A stretch of DNA of 64,000 bases from assembly GCA_964017185.1 (NCBI GenBank), contig OZ024871.1, positions 58,207,226-58,271,225 on the forward strand, written 5' to 3'. Below, piece after piece: positions 34,013 through 45,457 of this stretch; within the stretch, counting starts at the first letter, position 1; each line of letters begins with the position of its first letter. A program made the position numbers and the translations under genes. The stretch is from Rugalucina vietnamica. Its lineage: Eukaryota; Mollusca; Bivalvia; Lucinida; Lucinidae. The notes beneath the pieces were generated by a model. It was given only the letters and a program-made list of their open reading frames with translations, did no database searches and had not been told where the DNA came from.

Positions 34013-34692
34013 TTTGTTTGTTTGTTTGTTTGTTTGAATTAATGCACAATACGTCCCAGTCAACAGCCAAGGTCATGTCGGGGCGTTGGCTCAACTTTAT
34101 GGGACTTTTACCCAAAATGAGGATGTCATGACATCCAACAAGTGCTTGAAATATCCATTCAACCAAGCCAAAAAGGCTTATAGGTATGGAGGCTTCGACT
34201 TGAAACCACTTTTCCTGGGCAAGCTCAGACCTGAGCGGATAACCAGTTATCAGATGGTCAGTCAGTGACGAAGAAGCTTTGCCTGGAGACACAAACAGCC
34301 CATCTATTTCTTTAGGCCCCAATGGGCGGGGGCCGATACTCGTAGTTGCGTTGCGGGTACAACTATAAGATACGTCCCAGTCAACAGCCAAGGTCATGTC
34401 GGGACGTTGCCCCCACTTTATGGGACGTTTACCCAAAATGAGGATGTCATGACATCCAACATGTGCTTGAAATATCCATTCAACCAAGCCAAAAGGCTTA
34501 TAGGTATGGAGGCTTTGACTTGAAACCACTTTTCCTGGGCAAGCTCAGACGTGAGCGGATATCCAGTAATCAGATGTTCAGTCAGTAACGAAGAAATTTT
34601 GCCTGGAGACACAAGCAGCCCATCTATTGCTTTAGGCCCCAATGGGCGGGGGCCGATACTCGTTAGTGCGTTGCGGTACAACTATTAGATGT
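34013..34692 (-). mobile_element. Tandemly duplicated SINE-like unit (period 321 bp)
   Basis: ACGTCCCAGTCAACAGCCAA begins at 34051 and again at 34372. Each unit holds GGATGTCATGACATCCAAC, TTTTCCTGGGCAAGCTCAG and GGGCGGGGGCCGATACTCG. The body matches the SINE-like insert of copies A and B in the opposite orientation, and the (CAAA)n tail at 34013-34036 lies at its minus-strand 3' end. The 211-codon minus open frame is a repeat artefact. Confidence 0.7.
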
Positions 34693-35041
34693 GGAAATTG
34701 TTTTTGAAAATCGTTATGGCTAATAAACGGCCTAAATCAAAAACTTATTTTCTTTCTGGAAGGTTTATAATAGGCATATTTGCGACTGTTCAATTGGGTA
34801 CTTAGCGAACTGAGTACTATGCTGTACCAGTCATTTGTAAGGTGATGACATTTCGCTTCACTAAGTTTGTCAAATGTGTTGTTCGTAACAACGGGATACA
34901 GTGTTTGTGGGTTTAGTGGTCATTGTTTTGTAGTTTCAAATTTAGCTGTTTTGCTTGGTTGTTGCTATGAGTTACCTAGTGCACCATGCGACAGCTTAAC
35001 AGGGTCGGAATCATAAGCTACAAGCATCTGGAGATCTTCAT
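34693..35041. other. No gene seen
   Basis: About 350 bp of AT-rich text without shared repeat or coding signal. Confidence 0.4.
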
Positions 35042-35109
35042 AAATGAACCTCAACGCGACAAAATGTACCTTCGGACATTCTGACATTACCAGTAGAAAA
35101 ATAGAAAAA

Positions 35110-35156
<47 letters not shown>

Positions 35157-35690
35157 GAAAAAAATATGTAATGTGCGTTATAGAAATAATACTGTATTTG
35201 TAATCTTTGAACACTAGGCTACCAAATGAATGAGTTTTAAAACATATTTATTGTCAATATTTTGAGTTATCTGCCCTTGTTGTAGCCCATAATACACATA
35301 ATTTTCCTATATGTATCGTTAAACGGTAACCATAGCCACCGCATCATCATAAAAATAGACAAAATAATTACGACAGATTGCCTGTAGGGTTGGTATGCTT
35401 CTATCTTAGCAATAGGTTCTGACCAGTGCTTAAACAGTTTTAAGCAAATGCATCGAGTTTAGTAAGCTCTGCTAACATGCAGAAATGCATTACGCATTTG
35501 ACGTCATTTTTCAGGACAATGACGTCTGTAGGGTTCAAATAGTAAATTGGTCATAACTCACAAATTAAATGAAATAATCTGGTCAAATAAAGAGTAATAG
35601 ACTCTAGAGACATCATACATTCAGCGTAACTTTGTTTGTCTAATACTCAAATAATTGTCCGAAGGTGCATTTTCTCACGTTGTGGCTCAA
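35042..35690. mobile_element. 0.65-kb dispersed TIR-like repeat, copy 1
   Basis: It begins TGAACCTCAACGCGACAAAA and ends CGTTGTGGCTCA; the two ends are inverted relatives sharing AATGYACCTTCGGACA. A second copy, about 610 bp, is at 50090-50702. Poly(A) of about 43 at 35113-35155 is shorter in the other copy (AAAAAAGGGAAAAAA). No open frame. The palindrome-like ends suggest a MITE. Confidence 0.75.
35113..35155. repeat. Poly(A) run
   Basis: About 43 A, at the homologous site where copy 2 has a short mixed A/G tract, so it is an expanded internal run and not a retroposon tail. Confidence 0.9.
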
Positions 35691-36645
35691 ATATGATTTA
35701 TATGCATTTTGCAGTTTCATGATGGTCAAAAATGATTTTGGAGATATTTTCTGAGGCTGCATTAAAATGAAGTCCCCAAATTATGTACTTTGTTTAGTAT
35801 ACAAGCAGTAAGACGAATCTCTGTTTTGTATATCAGCAGTGAGACAAATAACAAACATTTAAAAAAAGAATCTGAAACTTTGACCAAAGAATCATGTTTA
35901 CATTACACCCCGTGTTTTAGACAATCTCAAAATTGTCGTGTTATTAAAAGATTAACACAAGGAAAATTATTTACTATCTTTTTCAAGAATCTGCTCCACA
36001 TGAACCATAACTAATTTTCTCAAAACAAATGTGTTGAATATCTCGTGTAATATAGCAGCAATGTGAAATGCAGAAAAAATCTGCCATTCGCGTGCAAAAG
36101 GACTTCATCAGATGTTCATGGCGGTAAGTTCATCTAAAATGCTCATTTTTTGGTCACTTTTTCAGAAGCTGGAATGCCATACTGGAGCATTGCATGATTA
36201 AAATTGTTATCTTTGGTAATAAAGAGTGACTGCTCATGATAGAGAAGCAAAATATTTTGTCAAAATATGTTCTTGTTTTCTCTCCAATCAGATGGTCAAA
36301 ATTGGCCGAACCTGTGCGAAAAAGGCCAAAATATGCGAGTGTTTGGAAGAACGTCCTTAATGAGTGTTACTGTTGTATACTAATTCTATGTTCCATGATT
36401 TTGGAATCGTTAATTAAGTGCAGTTTTTGCCTTTTTGTGTGCGTATTCATTTATTTAGTTAGGTTCAGTTCAGTCTTTGATTCAGTTTTGTCGTTTGGGA
36501 GTTTGGTTCTGACACCATCAGCTCCTTGTCATTGTAATAATTGCATTTACCTTTCCAAACCATTCCTTTTTCTGTGTTTTTATTGAGGTTTAACTATCTA
36601 TCACCATTTTCACATCAGAAAAATGCATAAACATTATGGCATTCT
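35691..36645. other. No convincing gene
   Basis: The 116-codon plus open frame at 36236-36586 has a hydrophobic, cysteine-rich C-terminal half without a recognised domain and an AT-driven composition. Nothing else is seen. Confidence 0.4.
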
Positions 36646-36855
36646 CTAAAGCAAGTAGCCCAAGGGCAACGGTCGCTCACCTGAGTGTCCAGAAGCACAC
36701 TGGACAAAAAAGTAGTTGCGGTCTTAGTCATGTGGCATGGATATTTTATCTAAACACTTTGGTTCCCCCTTCCTATAGATGATTCATATGAAATTTGGAT
36801 TTGATTGGACTAGGGAATTCAGAGCAGATGTTTGAATACAACAGTAATATCACGC
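36646..36855 (+). mobile_element. Fragment of tandem-unit element with type iii 5' end
   Basis: It begins GTAGCCCAAGGGCAACGG, a palindrome around GCCCAAGGGC, followed by TCGCTCACCTGAGTGTCC, then continues into unit text (TTGGTTCCCCCTTCCTATAG, ATTTGGATTTGATTGGAC). The rest of the element is missing. Confidence 0.7.
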
Positions 36856-36966
36856 AGTCCAATCAATAACTGAGCGGCGGAACGGAGGGGTTGGTTTAAA
36901 GCGTACGTCCGGATAGGTGGGATGAATAAATTGTGTAAACAAACCATGGATATATGAATCTGCCAG
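36856..36966 (+). other. Possible first (non-coding) exon
   Basis: The sequence is less AT-rich than its surroundings and ends at TGCCAG|GTAAGATC, a textbook 5' splice site. The start is arbitrary, placed after the repeat fragment. Linked to 37536-37619 and 39354 only by splice-site quality and order. Confidence 0.35.
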
Positions 36967-37535
36967 GTAAGATCATTGTTACTCATTTCTCTGTAGATAG
37001 TTGTTGTATATGTGTATGCGCAGTATAAAGTACATCACATAAGCTTTAAACTGACATGAAAATGACCTTGCAGCACTTCGTAGAAACAGCGTGATTGATG
37101 CGCCAAAGTTTCAATCTAAGCTTTGTGCCTTACCTGTTCTGTCATGCGACATCATGAAATGACAATTTTCGAGCAATTTAATCTAACCTGTACAAATTTT
37201 GATGATGTCTGACCTTCATAGTAGACGAATAATGATCTATACTATCCTAAATTAAGATGGGATGCCACATGGCTGATTTTTTTTAGGTATACGTAGTTTC
37301 TGCGTAGGTGGCTTATGACATAGGTGCCTTTCTTCCGGAGGGGATGGATATTAAAATCTTCAGTGAAGCTGTTTAAAGCATACAAAATACGTTTAAGGTT
37401 TGTGCTATTGTAACGCACAATGCCTATACGAAGGTAACATACGTGTACGTTGCTGACTAAAAATGAAAACAGCTGACCGAAATAGAATGTTTGATATCTA
37501 AACAGAGTTTCTTCTTACATATTTCATTCTTGCAG

Positions 37536-37619
37536 GTGGAGAAAGTGATTAAAATGATTTAGCCAGCATCACCATTTATTGTACTAATATTCTCACAGCT
37601 CTTAATCATGGATTAAAAG
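37536..37619 (+). other. Possible second (non-coding) exon
   Basis: A pyrimidine-rich tract ends in CATTCTTGCAG before it and AAAAG|GTAATT follows it, giving an 84-bp internal exon. It contains only a very short reading frame (ATGATTTAG), so it would be 5' UTR. Confidence 0.35.
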
Positions 37620-37644
37620 GTAATTTTACTTTATTTATTATAAT

Positions 37645-37880
37645 TGAGCCGCCTCATGGGAAAGCCAACAATCTGCATAGGCGAAAACAAAGGCGCAGAT
37701 CAGCTTCGCAGTAACTGCGAAGCTGATCAGCGCATTTGTTTTCGCTAGACGGATAGTACAATTCCTCGACTTTCTAAATCCAAAATTTCCAGTCACTAGC
37801 TATCCTCTGTGATAGTACAGCCTGGTTTGTGTCGGACCTGTTCGGAAACCACATAATTTGTTTTCCCACGAGGCGGCTCA
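37645..37880. mobile_element. 236-bp MITE with internal palindrome, copy 1
   Basis: It begins TGAGCCGCCTCATGGGAAA and ends TTTTCCCACGAGGCGGCTCA, an inverted repeat. Inside, GCAGATCAGCTTCGCAG is followed by its inverse, with arms CGAAAACAAAGGCG and CGCATTTGTTTTCG. The second copy at 53471-53706 is exactly the same length. No coding need be assumed. Confidence 0.88.
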
Positions 37881-38054
37881 TATGTTGGCCCAAAGATAAT
37901 ATTCTTCAAATTGTGTTGGCTTTGACATTTGTTATTTATGCGATAACAAGGAACCTGCAAAATTCATAAAATAACCATTTCTCTTTTCATTTACATTCAA
38001 ACCTTTCATAAAATATATATAAAAATCATCAAAATGAACATCGCTTGTTTCAAC

Positions 38055-39320
38055 ACCAGCTGTTTATAAGCTCAGCTGAGCCGAAGGCTCACAAGGTCAG
38101 CTTATAGCTTATCCATGCTCAGGCGTCCGTCGGCCGTCGACGTCCGTCACCGATCACAATTATAAAGATTATCTTCTCTGAAACCGCTTGGTTGATCAAC
38201 TTGAAATAATATATGGAGCATCCATGGGTAGGGGAACGAAAGTTTGCTCACGGGGTCTTGGTCACATGATCAAGATGGTCACCACAATCATATATGATAA
38301 AACCCCTTCAAAGTCTTCTCCAGAACCGGTGGACCGATTTCAACGAAACTTGCCATGTTGCTTTAGCATCGGGAATTCCAGCCCATATCATTTTTATTCA
38401 AATGGTGACCGTGATATGACTTGTGCGCGAAATTGAGGACGATTGCTCAACATGAACGCCATACTCAATAATGCTCAAAAATGCTCAAACATCTTCTTCA
38501 GAACGGTCGGGCCCTTGTATGCAGTATATGGGACGCCAGCCTAATGTGGTTTGTTCGACTCGCAACCCTAGGATGACCTTGATCGATTTAACTGCAAGGT
38601 CAAATCCGGAAACATAGGCTGTACATGGGATAAAGTGAAAACAATGTATATTCTGAGACCTGAAAGTTGCCAGAAGCAGATAACTAATGACGGGATGAGA
38701 TCAATTAAGGTCAATGTCATTTCTTGACCTGGCCCTAAGGTCATTTAAATATCGACATAAAAAACTTGTTTTTCTCTGTAACCTCTCAGCATGTGAAATT
38801 TATTGGAAGTCATCATGCATAGGTAGAATGAATTTTTCGTGAAATTGGGGTTGCATGCTCAACATGGCTGCCATGCTCACAAATGCTCAAAAATCTTCTC
38901 CAGAACCGATGAGCCGATAAACCTGAAATCGTGAAATTGGGGTTGCATGCTCAACACGGCTGTCATGCTCACAAATGCTCAAAAATCTTCTCCAGAACCG
39001 ATGAGCCGATAAACCTGAAACTTGGTATGTAACATCAGGGACCTTACCACATCATTGTTTGTTCAAATGATGATCAAAGGATGATCTTGGCCTATTTTAC
39101 GGCAAGGTAAAATTTTGAAACTTGGGCGTTCGCATGTGTGAAAACAATGGAATTTTGGAAAGTATTGCCTTAAACTTGGCAGATGCAAACAACTAATGAA
39201 GTCAATAAAGGCATATGAGTATTCAAGGTCAATGTCATTTCATGATGACTAAATGCTCCAAGGTCAGGCTTCAGGTGAGCATTCTCAGGACAAATTATCG
39301 TCTGGATCATAATCAGATAA
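38055..39320 (-). mobile_element. Hairpin-ended tandem-unit element, minus orientation, diverged
   Basis: It opens with a type i hairpin on the minus strand (AGCTGAGCCGAAGGCTCACAAGG, about 38072-38106) followed by CGTCCGTCGG runs, then unit text in reverse order (TTATCTTCTCTGAAACCGC, CACATGATCAAGATGGTC, CATATATGATAAAACC). An 87-bp direct duplication lies at about 38848-39020 (GCATGCTCAACA ... CCGATAAACCTGAAA). The right end is not bounded. Confidence 0.65.
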
Positions 39321-39353
39321 AGCAGTTTCTGAATTGATCGTTTTCAATTACAG

Positions 39354-39769
39354 GTTACAAAATGCCTAAAAAAAGATGCAGTCACTTGACCCTGGGTCGA
39401 AAATATGTGCGCCCAAAGAAAAGTAAAATGGAAAAATCTGAAGTTATAGCAGATTAGAATACATCAATAGATATAGATATAGATGACACTAGTGATGAAT
39501 GCCAAGATGATGAAAATGAAGGTGGTGAATTAATTGTTGATGAGTCTTCAGAGGAACAGCATGAAAAAGACATAATTGACCTGTTTAAGGTGGCATTACG
39601 TCACATAAAGGGGGCTGGGAAGTTTTTATTTCTATGGCAATTTCTTACTCTCATTGCCAATGGACATTTACCTTTCACAAGCATAATTTTCACTCTTTTC
39701 AGTGAATTCATTCAATGGTTATGTCTTGCATCCACCACGGCAATGCGTTATTCGCTTAGGCTGTTCTAA
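39354..39769 (+). pseudogene. Degenerate frame of an uncharacterised protein, possible third exon
   Basis: A 3' splice site (TTTTCAATTACAG) is followed by ATG at 39362. The frame reads MPKKRCSHLTLGRKYVRP, a Lys-rich start, hits a single TAG at 39455-39457, then continues open to TAA at 39767: an acidic stretch (residues about 36-66, DIDDTSDECQDDENEGG), then a helical part with LFKVALRHIK, FLFLWQFLTLIANGHLPF, IIFTLFSEFIQW and TTAMRYS. The order (hydrophobic helix, FPx-NI-FxLFLDxxxW, polar T/S-MxY-S) resembles an uncharacterised family I remember from mollusc and cnidarian predictions; function unknown. The frame appears cut off near 39750 where a hairpin element begins. One stop in an otherwise protein-like frame suggests a recent pseudogene. 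Confidence 0.55.
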
Positions 39770-39905
39770 CAAGTACCCACAATCTACGTTTTGGACCAAA
39801 CATTAGAAAAACAGGTATACCCCTGCATACCCCAGTTTTACTATATAAAAGTGGGAAACAATGTGTTATTCATTTCACGAACATGATTTCCTTATGAATT
39901 ATGTA
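39750..39905. mobile_element. Hairpin element copy 1 (TACCCACAATCTACGTTTTGG type)
   Basis: The text GTACCCACAATCTACG, AGGTATACCCCTGCATACCCC and AGTTTTACTATATAAAAG recurs at about 41374-41560 and 44527-44670 (partly inverted). Here the end hairpin is reduced to AGGCTGTTCTAA. Confidence 0.6.
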
Positions 39906-40025
39906 TTTTATGACATTAGTATAAAAACACACATTGCTGAACTTAAACAGACTATTGCAGCTCAAAATACACATTTACCTTTATTTGCAATATAGTCATT
40001 TGTATCTACCGGGGAAAACGAGGCC

Positions 40026-40998
40026 TACCCAGATAGCAATGATATGTTGGACCCACGTGGGCACGATGTTGACCGCCCACATTCACTTCGTGGGTCCGAC
40101 GTCGGCAGTCCACGTGGGCCCAACGCAAGTTTGCTCGTGAGATCGACATGGAACCCTCATGATGGCTCCACATCGGATCTACATATGCCTGAATGTGGGT
40201 TCCATGAGCCAACGTTTGTTTTTATAATTTCATCATTGCAATTAGTTAAGATGCCGAGTGTGCTTGTAAGCACGACTGTTACTCCCACTGCACATGAGAT
40301 GCAGCTTAAAGGAAATAATTAAAAGTATACATACATGTCTGAGTTGTCTTGCATACTTATTTAAAGATTTTTTCATTACATTTAGGTGTAAATGTAGTTA
40401 ATGGTGTAATTGCATATTTTAAGAAAATTAACATTTAATGACAAACAAACATGACAAACATTTTAAAAGAAATATAAACTATACTGTTGTTTGTTTTAAG
40501 TTTCTGTCATTGTTGCTTATCTTCATTAATATTTGCAATTATTATGTAATCTTAAATTGTAATGTGGACAAAGCGTCGGAAAACCCACGTTTAACCGACC
40601 TTACCAACGCATCAATTTAAAATGGTCCCATTTTTGTTATTGGATCATTTCAATTAATGTTTACCGTGTTTCAAGTGTTTCAGAATTAAACCCCTAATTT
40701 AATTATTGTGTATTTTTTATACAATTATGTTCTGCTTCCAACATAAATGCGACGTTGGTTCGATGTAATGTACTCTGGAAGAGTAAAAGTCTATAAAAAT
40801 GTGATTACTAACTTAATAATTTAGCCTGAATGGAGAAACTCAAGATATTTGTAATATATCAACGTTATTTAATAAATTTCATAAGCCGATTAGATGGCTA
40901 TATTACGTTGGACCGATGTGGGTCCAATGTTGACAAATCCACGCCCACATTTCCACCAACTACCCACGTGGGCCCAACGTATCCTTGCTATCTGGGTA
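40026..40998. mobile_element. 0.97-kb TIR element with CCCACGTGGG palindromes
   Basis: It begins TACCCAGATAGCAATGATA and ends TATCCTTGCTATCTGGGTA. After each end comes CGTTGGRCCCACGTGGG with several related GTTGGGCCCACG and CCCACGTGGG words (40045-40125, 40905-40980). The middle is AT-rich and has no gene. No target duplication could be assigned. The palindromic CACGTG words make it rich in E-boxes. Confidence 0.8.
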
Positions 40999-42129
40999 CG
41001 CGTCATGATTTAATTTCCCATGTGCCGGGGATGTGCCAAGGGCTTACTTTAGTGCACGTACATGCAAATACCCAAGCCTCTCTCGAATATATTTTTTGCC
41101 ATAAGAACAACTCTCAGATGTTGATTCTCATTATTGTCATCGTTCAGGTCCCGGCCTTGGGGTATAACCACAATTTGACCCACATTGCCGGGATTCTATG
41201 TGGATTTTAAAACTTTAAAAGTGTATACAGACTCTATTGTCTGAACGGTTTGCTCAGTGACAGAAATCTTTATGTACATCCTTTTAAGTGAATGACGTAA
41301 ATTGTAACGTGATTGATCTCAAAGCAACAGTAAAGCCATCATGAAAGCATGTCTATGAATTGTATACCCCATTGAACCCCAATTTTATACAGTAAAATTA
41401 GGGACTACAGTGGTATACCTATTATTCTTATATTTGATCCAAAACATAGATTGTGGGTACTCGTAAATTGGGGATTACAGGGTTATACCTATTTTTCTTG
41501 TATTTGATCCAAAACATACATTCTGGGTACTTCTTAGAACCGCCTCGGCGAGGCGGTTGTAACGTGTACCGACAGTCTGTTTTAGCAAACATATTATAAA
41601 TATCTTTCTATCTACGGATTTTTTCCTTCAATTTTTACATCTGAAAAAATTCTCTGTAAATTGCATGGGCAAATTTTGTTTATGATATGCTCTGGGCCTT
41701 TGCATGTGAAAACCAACAGTTTTGTTTCCGATCAGGTCCCTTAAAAACCGACCTTTACAGTCACACATTGCCCATTGATTGTAGATTTGCCCCCCCCCCC
41801 CCCCCCAAGTTAAAAATAATACAATAAAATTTGAACGAACGAAGACGCCACATTTCTGAAATATGACTAATTGCTACCAGATCTTCTCATTCATTATTTT
41901 CCGTCGCTGTTTCGAAATTACCCGAACCTCACACGGTAGTATCTAACGAGATACCGAAGAGGAGCGGAGTAAAATTTACTTTCCTGGTCTACTCACATGT
42001 CTGTGAAATTTGCGGTTCAAATGATTTTATCAGAACCTTTGTTGTTGTTGTTTTTTTACAATAACAAAATATAATCCTTAGTTGGTGTTTATGCGTTTCA
42101 CATTTAATTTAACATGCATCTTGGGAGTA
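40999..42129. other. No gene; contains hairpin element copy 2 and a C-run
   Basis: Apart from the hairpin element at about 41374-41560 and a run of about 18 C at 41788-41806, I see nothing coding. TACACGT and short open frames only. Confidence 0.45.
41374..41562. mobile_element. Hairpin element copy 2
   Basis: Two tandem pieces of ATACCTATT.TTCTTRTATTTGATCCAAAACATA are followed by GGGTAC and AGAACCGCCTCGGCGAGGCGGTTG, a 24-base near-perfect palindrome at 41529-41552 written here only in part: GAACCGCCTCGG/CGAGGCGGTT. Confidence 0.65.
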
Positions 42130-42332
42130 GGGTGCCTTATATTTAGAGCTCAGGAGTCAGGATCCAGAAATCATGGGTTCGATGCCTACCTTCGCCGTGC
42201 TGTGCCCATACACAAGACACTTTAATCTCCTCCATGGAACTGCGTAGCATCAACGAATCAGTGGTTTCGTTCCGACATGCTTTGAAAAACCTGTTGACTT
42301 GGACGAAAACCCATAGCCAAATCAAAATAACA
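42130..42332 (+). mobile_element. tRNA-derived SINE
   Basis: AGAGCTCAGGAGTCAGG precedes ATCATGGGTTCGATGCC, a good B box. The body then reads CGCCGTGCTGTGCCC, CACAAGACACTTTAATCTC and ends GTTGACTTGGACG and CATAGCCAAATCAAAATAA, which is the usual order of SINE body and tail. The A box is damaged. Confidence 0.7.
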
Positions 42333-42805
42333 TTCTCCTCCGTAAAAGTATACGTGTAGTCAACCCCTCCATCTTAGGAGGCGACGTAATTGATTTATGT
42401 CAACATATTTTCAAAAGTGTGGGGCTTTAAACAAAAATATTAATTTAGTATACAATAATACGTAGTCCAAATAGCACTTACCTCTTCACAAGTGATTGCA
42501 AAAATACCGGAAAACAATTTTGCCAAAAATAGGAGGTAGTCTGATTTCAACCCCACAATTTTCACGGGCTGATTTATACTGGCGCATATTTGCGTGCTGC
42601 AGGAGACATGACTGCGACATAATTTTTATACCAGAACGTGCAATGTGATATAACCGTTTGTATGGGCTACATCGTTTGGATCAAAAATAGCAGAAAATGG
42701 GTTTTAAAACGACATTTTTGTCGTAAAAATGCAAGTACCGTCTCTAAAATGGGTGTATTCTTTTCCCACCCGCTCATTATTGAACTATAGATTGGACTGC
42801 GTGAA
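42333..42805. other. No gene seen
   Basis: About 470 bp of unshared AT-rich sequence; open frames are short. Confidence 0.4.
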
Positions 42806-43182
42806 TATACATGACTCAGTATATTGCCTCAGGGTGGAGGAAGATGAGCCCCTGTGGTCCAATTTTTTCAGAATCATTAATATTCTGTTCCAATTCCCGT
42901 TTTCTGCAATATTTTCCCTTAAAATGACATTTTAACAGTTTTCCCCATTCAAATGCATAGGCGACCTATGTTGACCTTGCCGTAGAATAGGTCAAGGTCA
43001 TCACAGGGTCATTATTTATATAACCATTGTAGTACCTTAGTCATAAACATTGTAGTACCTTAGTCATCAATGCTTCATGCTAAGTTTCATAGAAATTAGT
43101 CCACTGGTTCTGGAGATTTTTGAAGGGATCTTAACATATGGGCAATGTGGCTATCTTGGTAACGTGACCTGGTTTATATATA
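42806..43182 (+). mobile_element. Tandem-unit element, left part of a unit split by a mariner insertion
   Basis: Unit text (GATGAGCCCCTGTGGTCC, TTGACCTTGCCGTAGAATAGG, GGTTCTGGAGATTTTTGAAGG, GGTAACGTGACCTGG) ends at TTTATATATA and resumes at 46296 with TACATACATGTACATTGG, the normal continuation. Confidence 0.75.
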
Positions 43183-44526
43183 CGAAGGGTGGCCCAGTAA
43201 ATCGTGGACTGTGCTTGCTGTATAAAAACTATTCAATGCACTGGCTTCTAATTTACAAGTATGTTACGTACACATGTTCTGGGTCTGCATACAAAATTTC
43301 AGAAACATTAACCTAAGAATAAAATCTCAGTACACAAAACAACCCCCCCCCCCCAAGTCATGCAGACCCGGCGCACGCTGACGACGTCATCTACTGTTAT
43401 GCGTCAACTTCATGTACTACATGTACTTACCATTTACTCTCTATAGATGTAAGCTCCGTTGTGTGAGATACACAAGCGAAGTTTGTGCAAACTTTTGAAA
43501 CATGTCACTGAACCATAAACTATGTAACGACCTGTTGAATCGCTTACATGAACTTCTCTCTGCCCTGAAAACGTTTACACTGAAGATGCGATTTCATCCG
43601 CGGAAAGTATGTTACGGCATGAAGCTATAATGACAAGGAGGAACATCAGAATAATTGGACCAATTCACACCAATTAGCTCATATAGTTTCTCTACGGGGA
43701 CTGCATAGTAAGGTGTTAATCAATTTGATCAGGTTGTGGACGATGTGCGTCGCCGCCAATACCTGGGTAGACAGATATATCTTATCTAAACGTCGCTAAT
43801 TAAGCAAGAGAGCCACCTGATAATTTTATCAATTTTGTGGACAGTGAAAATAAAATAAATATGCGCATATATCTAGCGAACCACAGGACGTCAGTCCGCG
43901 TATTTCGGTTTTTTAATCATCAAAATCGGTCAAGAGACATCCGAATTACGGCATATAAAATAGATAAATAACAAATAATACTGGTGAAGTTTTCAATTTT
44001 TAATCTTGAAATTTAAGCATTTTCCGGCGATTTCCTACACACGAGATAAACACTCGGCGACAGATCAGTATTTCCCGTAGGTGATACTGTTGTCAGAATG
44101 CTGGCGCACATAGGCGCACATACTTAGATTTTACAATGAAAAAGGCGCATTCAAAACGAATACGAATTGTTGGCGGATAGTTATTCCGATATTTATTGAG
44201 GGAAAACACAACAAAACATATGTACTTTCTTTGCTTTCTGCCTCACTCGAAGAAAAAAGAATATATCTAGTTGATATTGTTCTTTAACCAAACGGCCTGC
44301 GTCGAGAACATCAATGCACGTGCATATCTGACTGTAGTAGCGTCTAAAACAGCAGTCACACAGTAGAGTATAACCCAAACGCGCACCTAAGCGCGTAACC
44401 GTGACATTACGAAAACTTGCCCATGCAACACACAGAGATTTTTAAAGTTGTAAAAACTAAATATTTTCAGTCGAAAAATTTAGATAGTTTTTTTTATTTT
44501 AGCTCAAACATTGATCGTGGCTACAC

Positions 44527-44670
44527 GTTAGAATCGCCTCGGCGAGGCGGTTCTAAAGAGTACCCACGATCTATGTTTTGGAGAAAAAAAATAAGAAAAA
44601 TAGGTATACCCCGCAAACCCCAGTTTTAATATATAAAAGCGGGGTTCAAAGGGGTATACATTGCACGGTT
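44527..44670. mobile_element. Hairpin element copy 3
   Basis: AGAATCGCCTCGGCGAGGCG and GGTTCTAA form a palindrome of about 24 bases (44529-44555), followed by GAGTACCCACGATCTATG, AGGTATACCCCGCAAACCCC and AGTTTTAATATATAAAAG, all shared with copies at 39750 and 41374. Confidence 0.7.
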
Positions 44671-44689
44671 GTTTCCCTGATGGAGGCGT

Positions 44690-45135
44690 GTGTCAGACGT
44701 AAAAAATTCTCAAAGTTTTGGAGAATGTTTGTGTTACGTCACAGACACGCTGAGCACGCGCTACAGAAGCGCATCAAACGTTAAACGCGCGTCTCACACG
44801 CGCTAGGGGCACGTTACTGCAGCATTATTTCTTAAAATTGGAACGCGCATCCACTGGCGTGACTAAAACGCGTTTTATGCGTATTCGAAACGTATAAGAT
44901 ACACGCCCGAGCTTCTAGAAAACTATGATTAAAGTTAAGCATGTTTAATTTTTTTAGCACACACGCGTACGGAACGCGCACCGACTTTTAGCGACGTACA
45001 GGCGACGCACACCCGACGAACACCAAGCGTATCCAACGCGCACGTAGCGCGTTTTGAACGTGTTTCCGACGTGTGTCTGACGTATGTGGAATTTTGCAAT
45101 TTTTTCAACACGCCCGGCGCGCGCGTTCCACTTAT
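44690..45135. other. CpG-dense block of ACGCG/GACGT words
   Basis: Words such as ACGCGC, CGCGTT, GACGTG and GCGACG occur more than 20 times in about 450 bp, with no fixed period, in a genome window that otherwise has few CpG. The same kind of text is thinner at 44090-44170 and 44370-44400. It has no sustained open frame. Origin unknown. Confidence 0.6.
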
Positions 45136-45152
45136 ACGCTAATGTGTGGCCG

Positions 45153-45425
45153 CTATTTAAAATTGCTTGAATTTAATTTGTATGCGCATCCGTAGAGACT
45201 AATCAAGAGACCAGATTCATCCTTGCATGCTTCGCACATCCATTTTCTGATCGGAATCTTTTCGACTGTAAGCCCTGCACATTCATGATGAAACCATCCA
45301 ACTTTCGCATAAACCAAGATCATTTCATCTGTTTCAAAACCTTCACCAAGATCATACTGTTCATTCTCTAGTGCTTCGATTTCAGCATCAGTTGTTCTTT
45401 CATCATAAATAAAATCGTCCTTCAA
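45153..45425 (-). CDS. PHD-finger-like open frame (partial, first zinc ligands damaged)
   Basis: A 90-codon minus-strand frame. Residues about 30-68 read ETDEMILVYAKVGWFHHECA and GLTVEKIPIRKWMCEACKDE. The second half is a standard PHD end: W-F-H-x-x-C-A-G-L, then W-x-C-x-x-C. The first ligand pair, normally C-x-x-C just before the W-F-H, is missing: where one expects cysteines there is V-Y-A-K-V-G. It may be a decayed exon or a piece of a transposon-borne PHD domain. It lies inside the mariner-type insertion, between the transposase fragment and the CpG-rich block, on the same strand as the transposase. An acidic N-terminus precedes it (DDFIYDERTTDAEIEALENE). Whether it is expressed cannot be judged. 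Confidence 0.5.
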   Translation of the reverse strand: MKDDFIYDERTTDAEIEALENEQYDLGEGFETDEMILVYAKVGWFHHECAGLTVEKIPIRKWMCEACKDESGLLISLYGCAYKLNSSNFK

Positions 45426-45457
45426 TGAAGCCCTTTCGTGTCACAATATTTTTGTTA

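Noticed and set aside
33894..34529. Minus-strand 211-codon open frame
   Set aside because: It spans the two tandem copies of a SINE-like unit; the peptide repeats because the DNA does.
36236..36586. 116-codon plus-strand open frame
   Set aside because: Hydrophobic and cysteine-rich in an AT-rich setting, no domain, no splice or repeat context supporting a gene.
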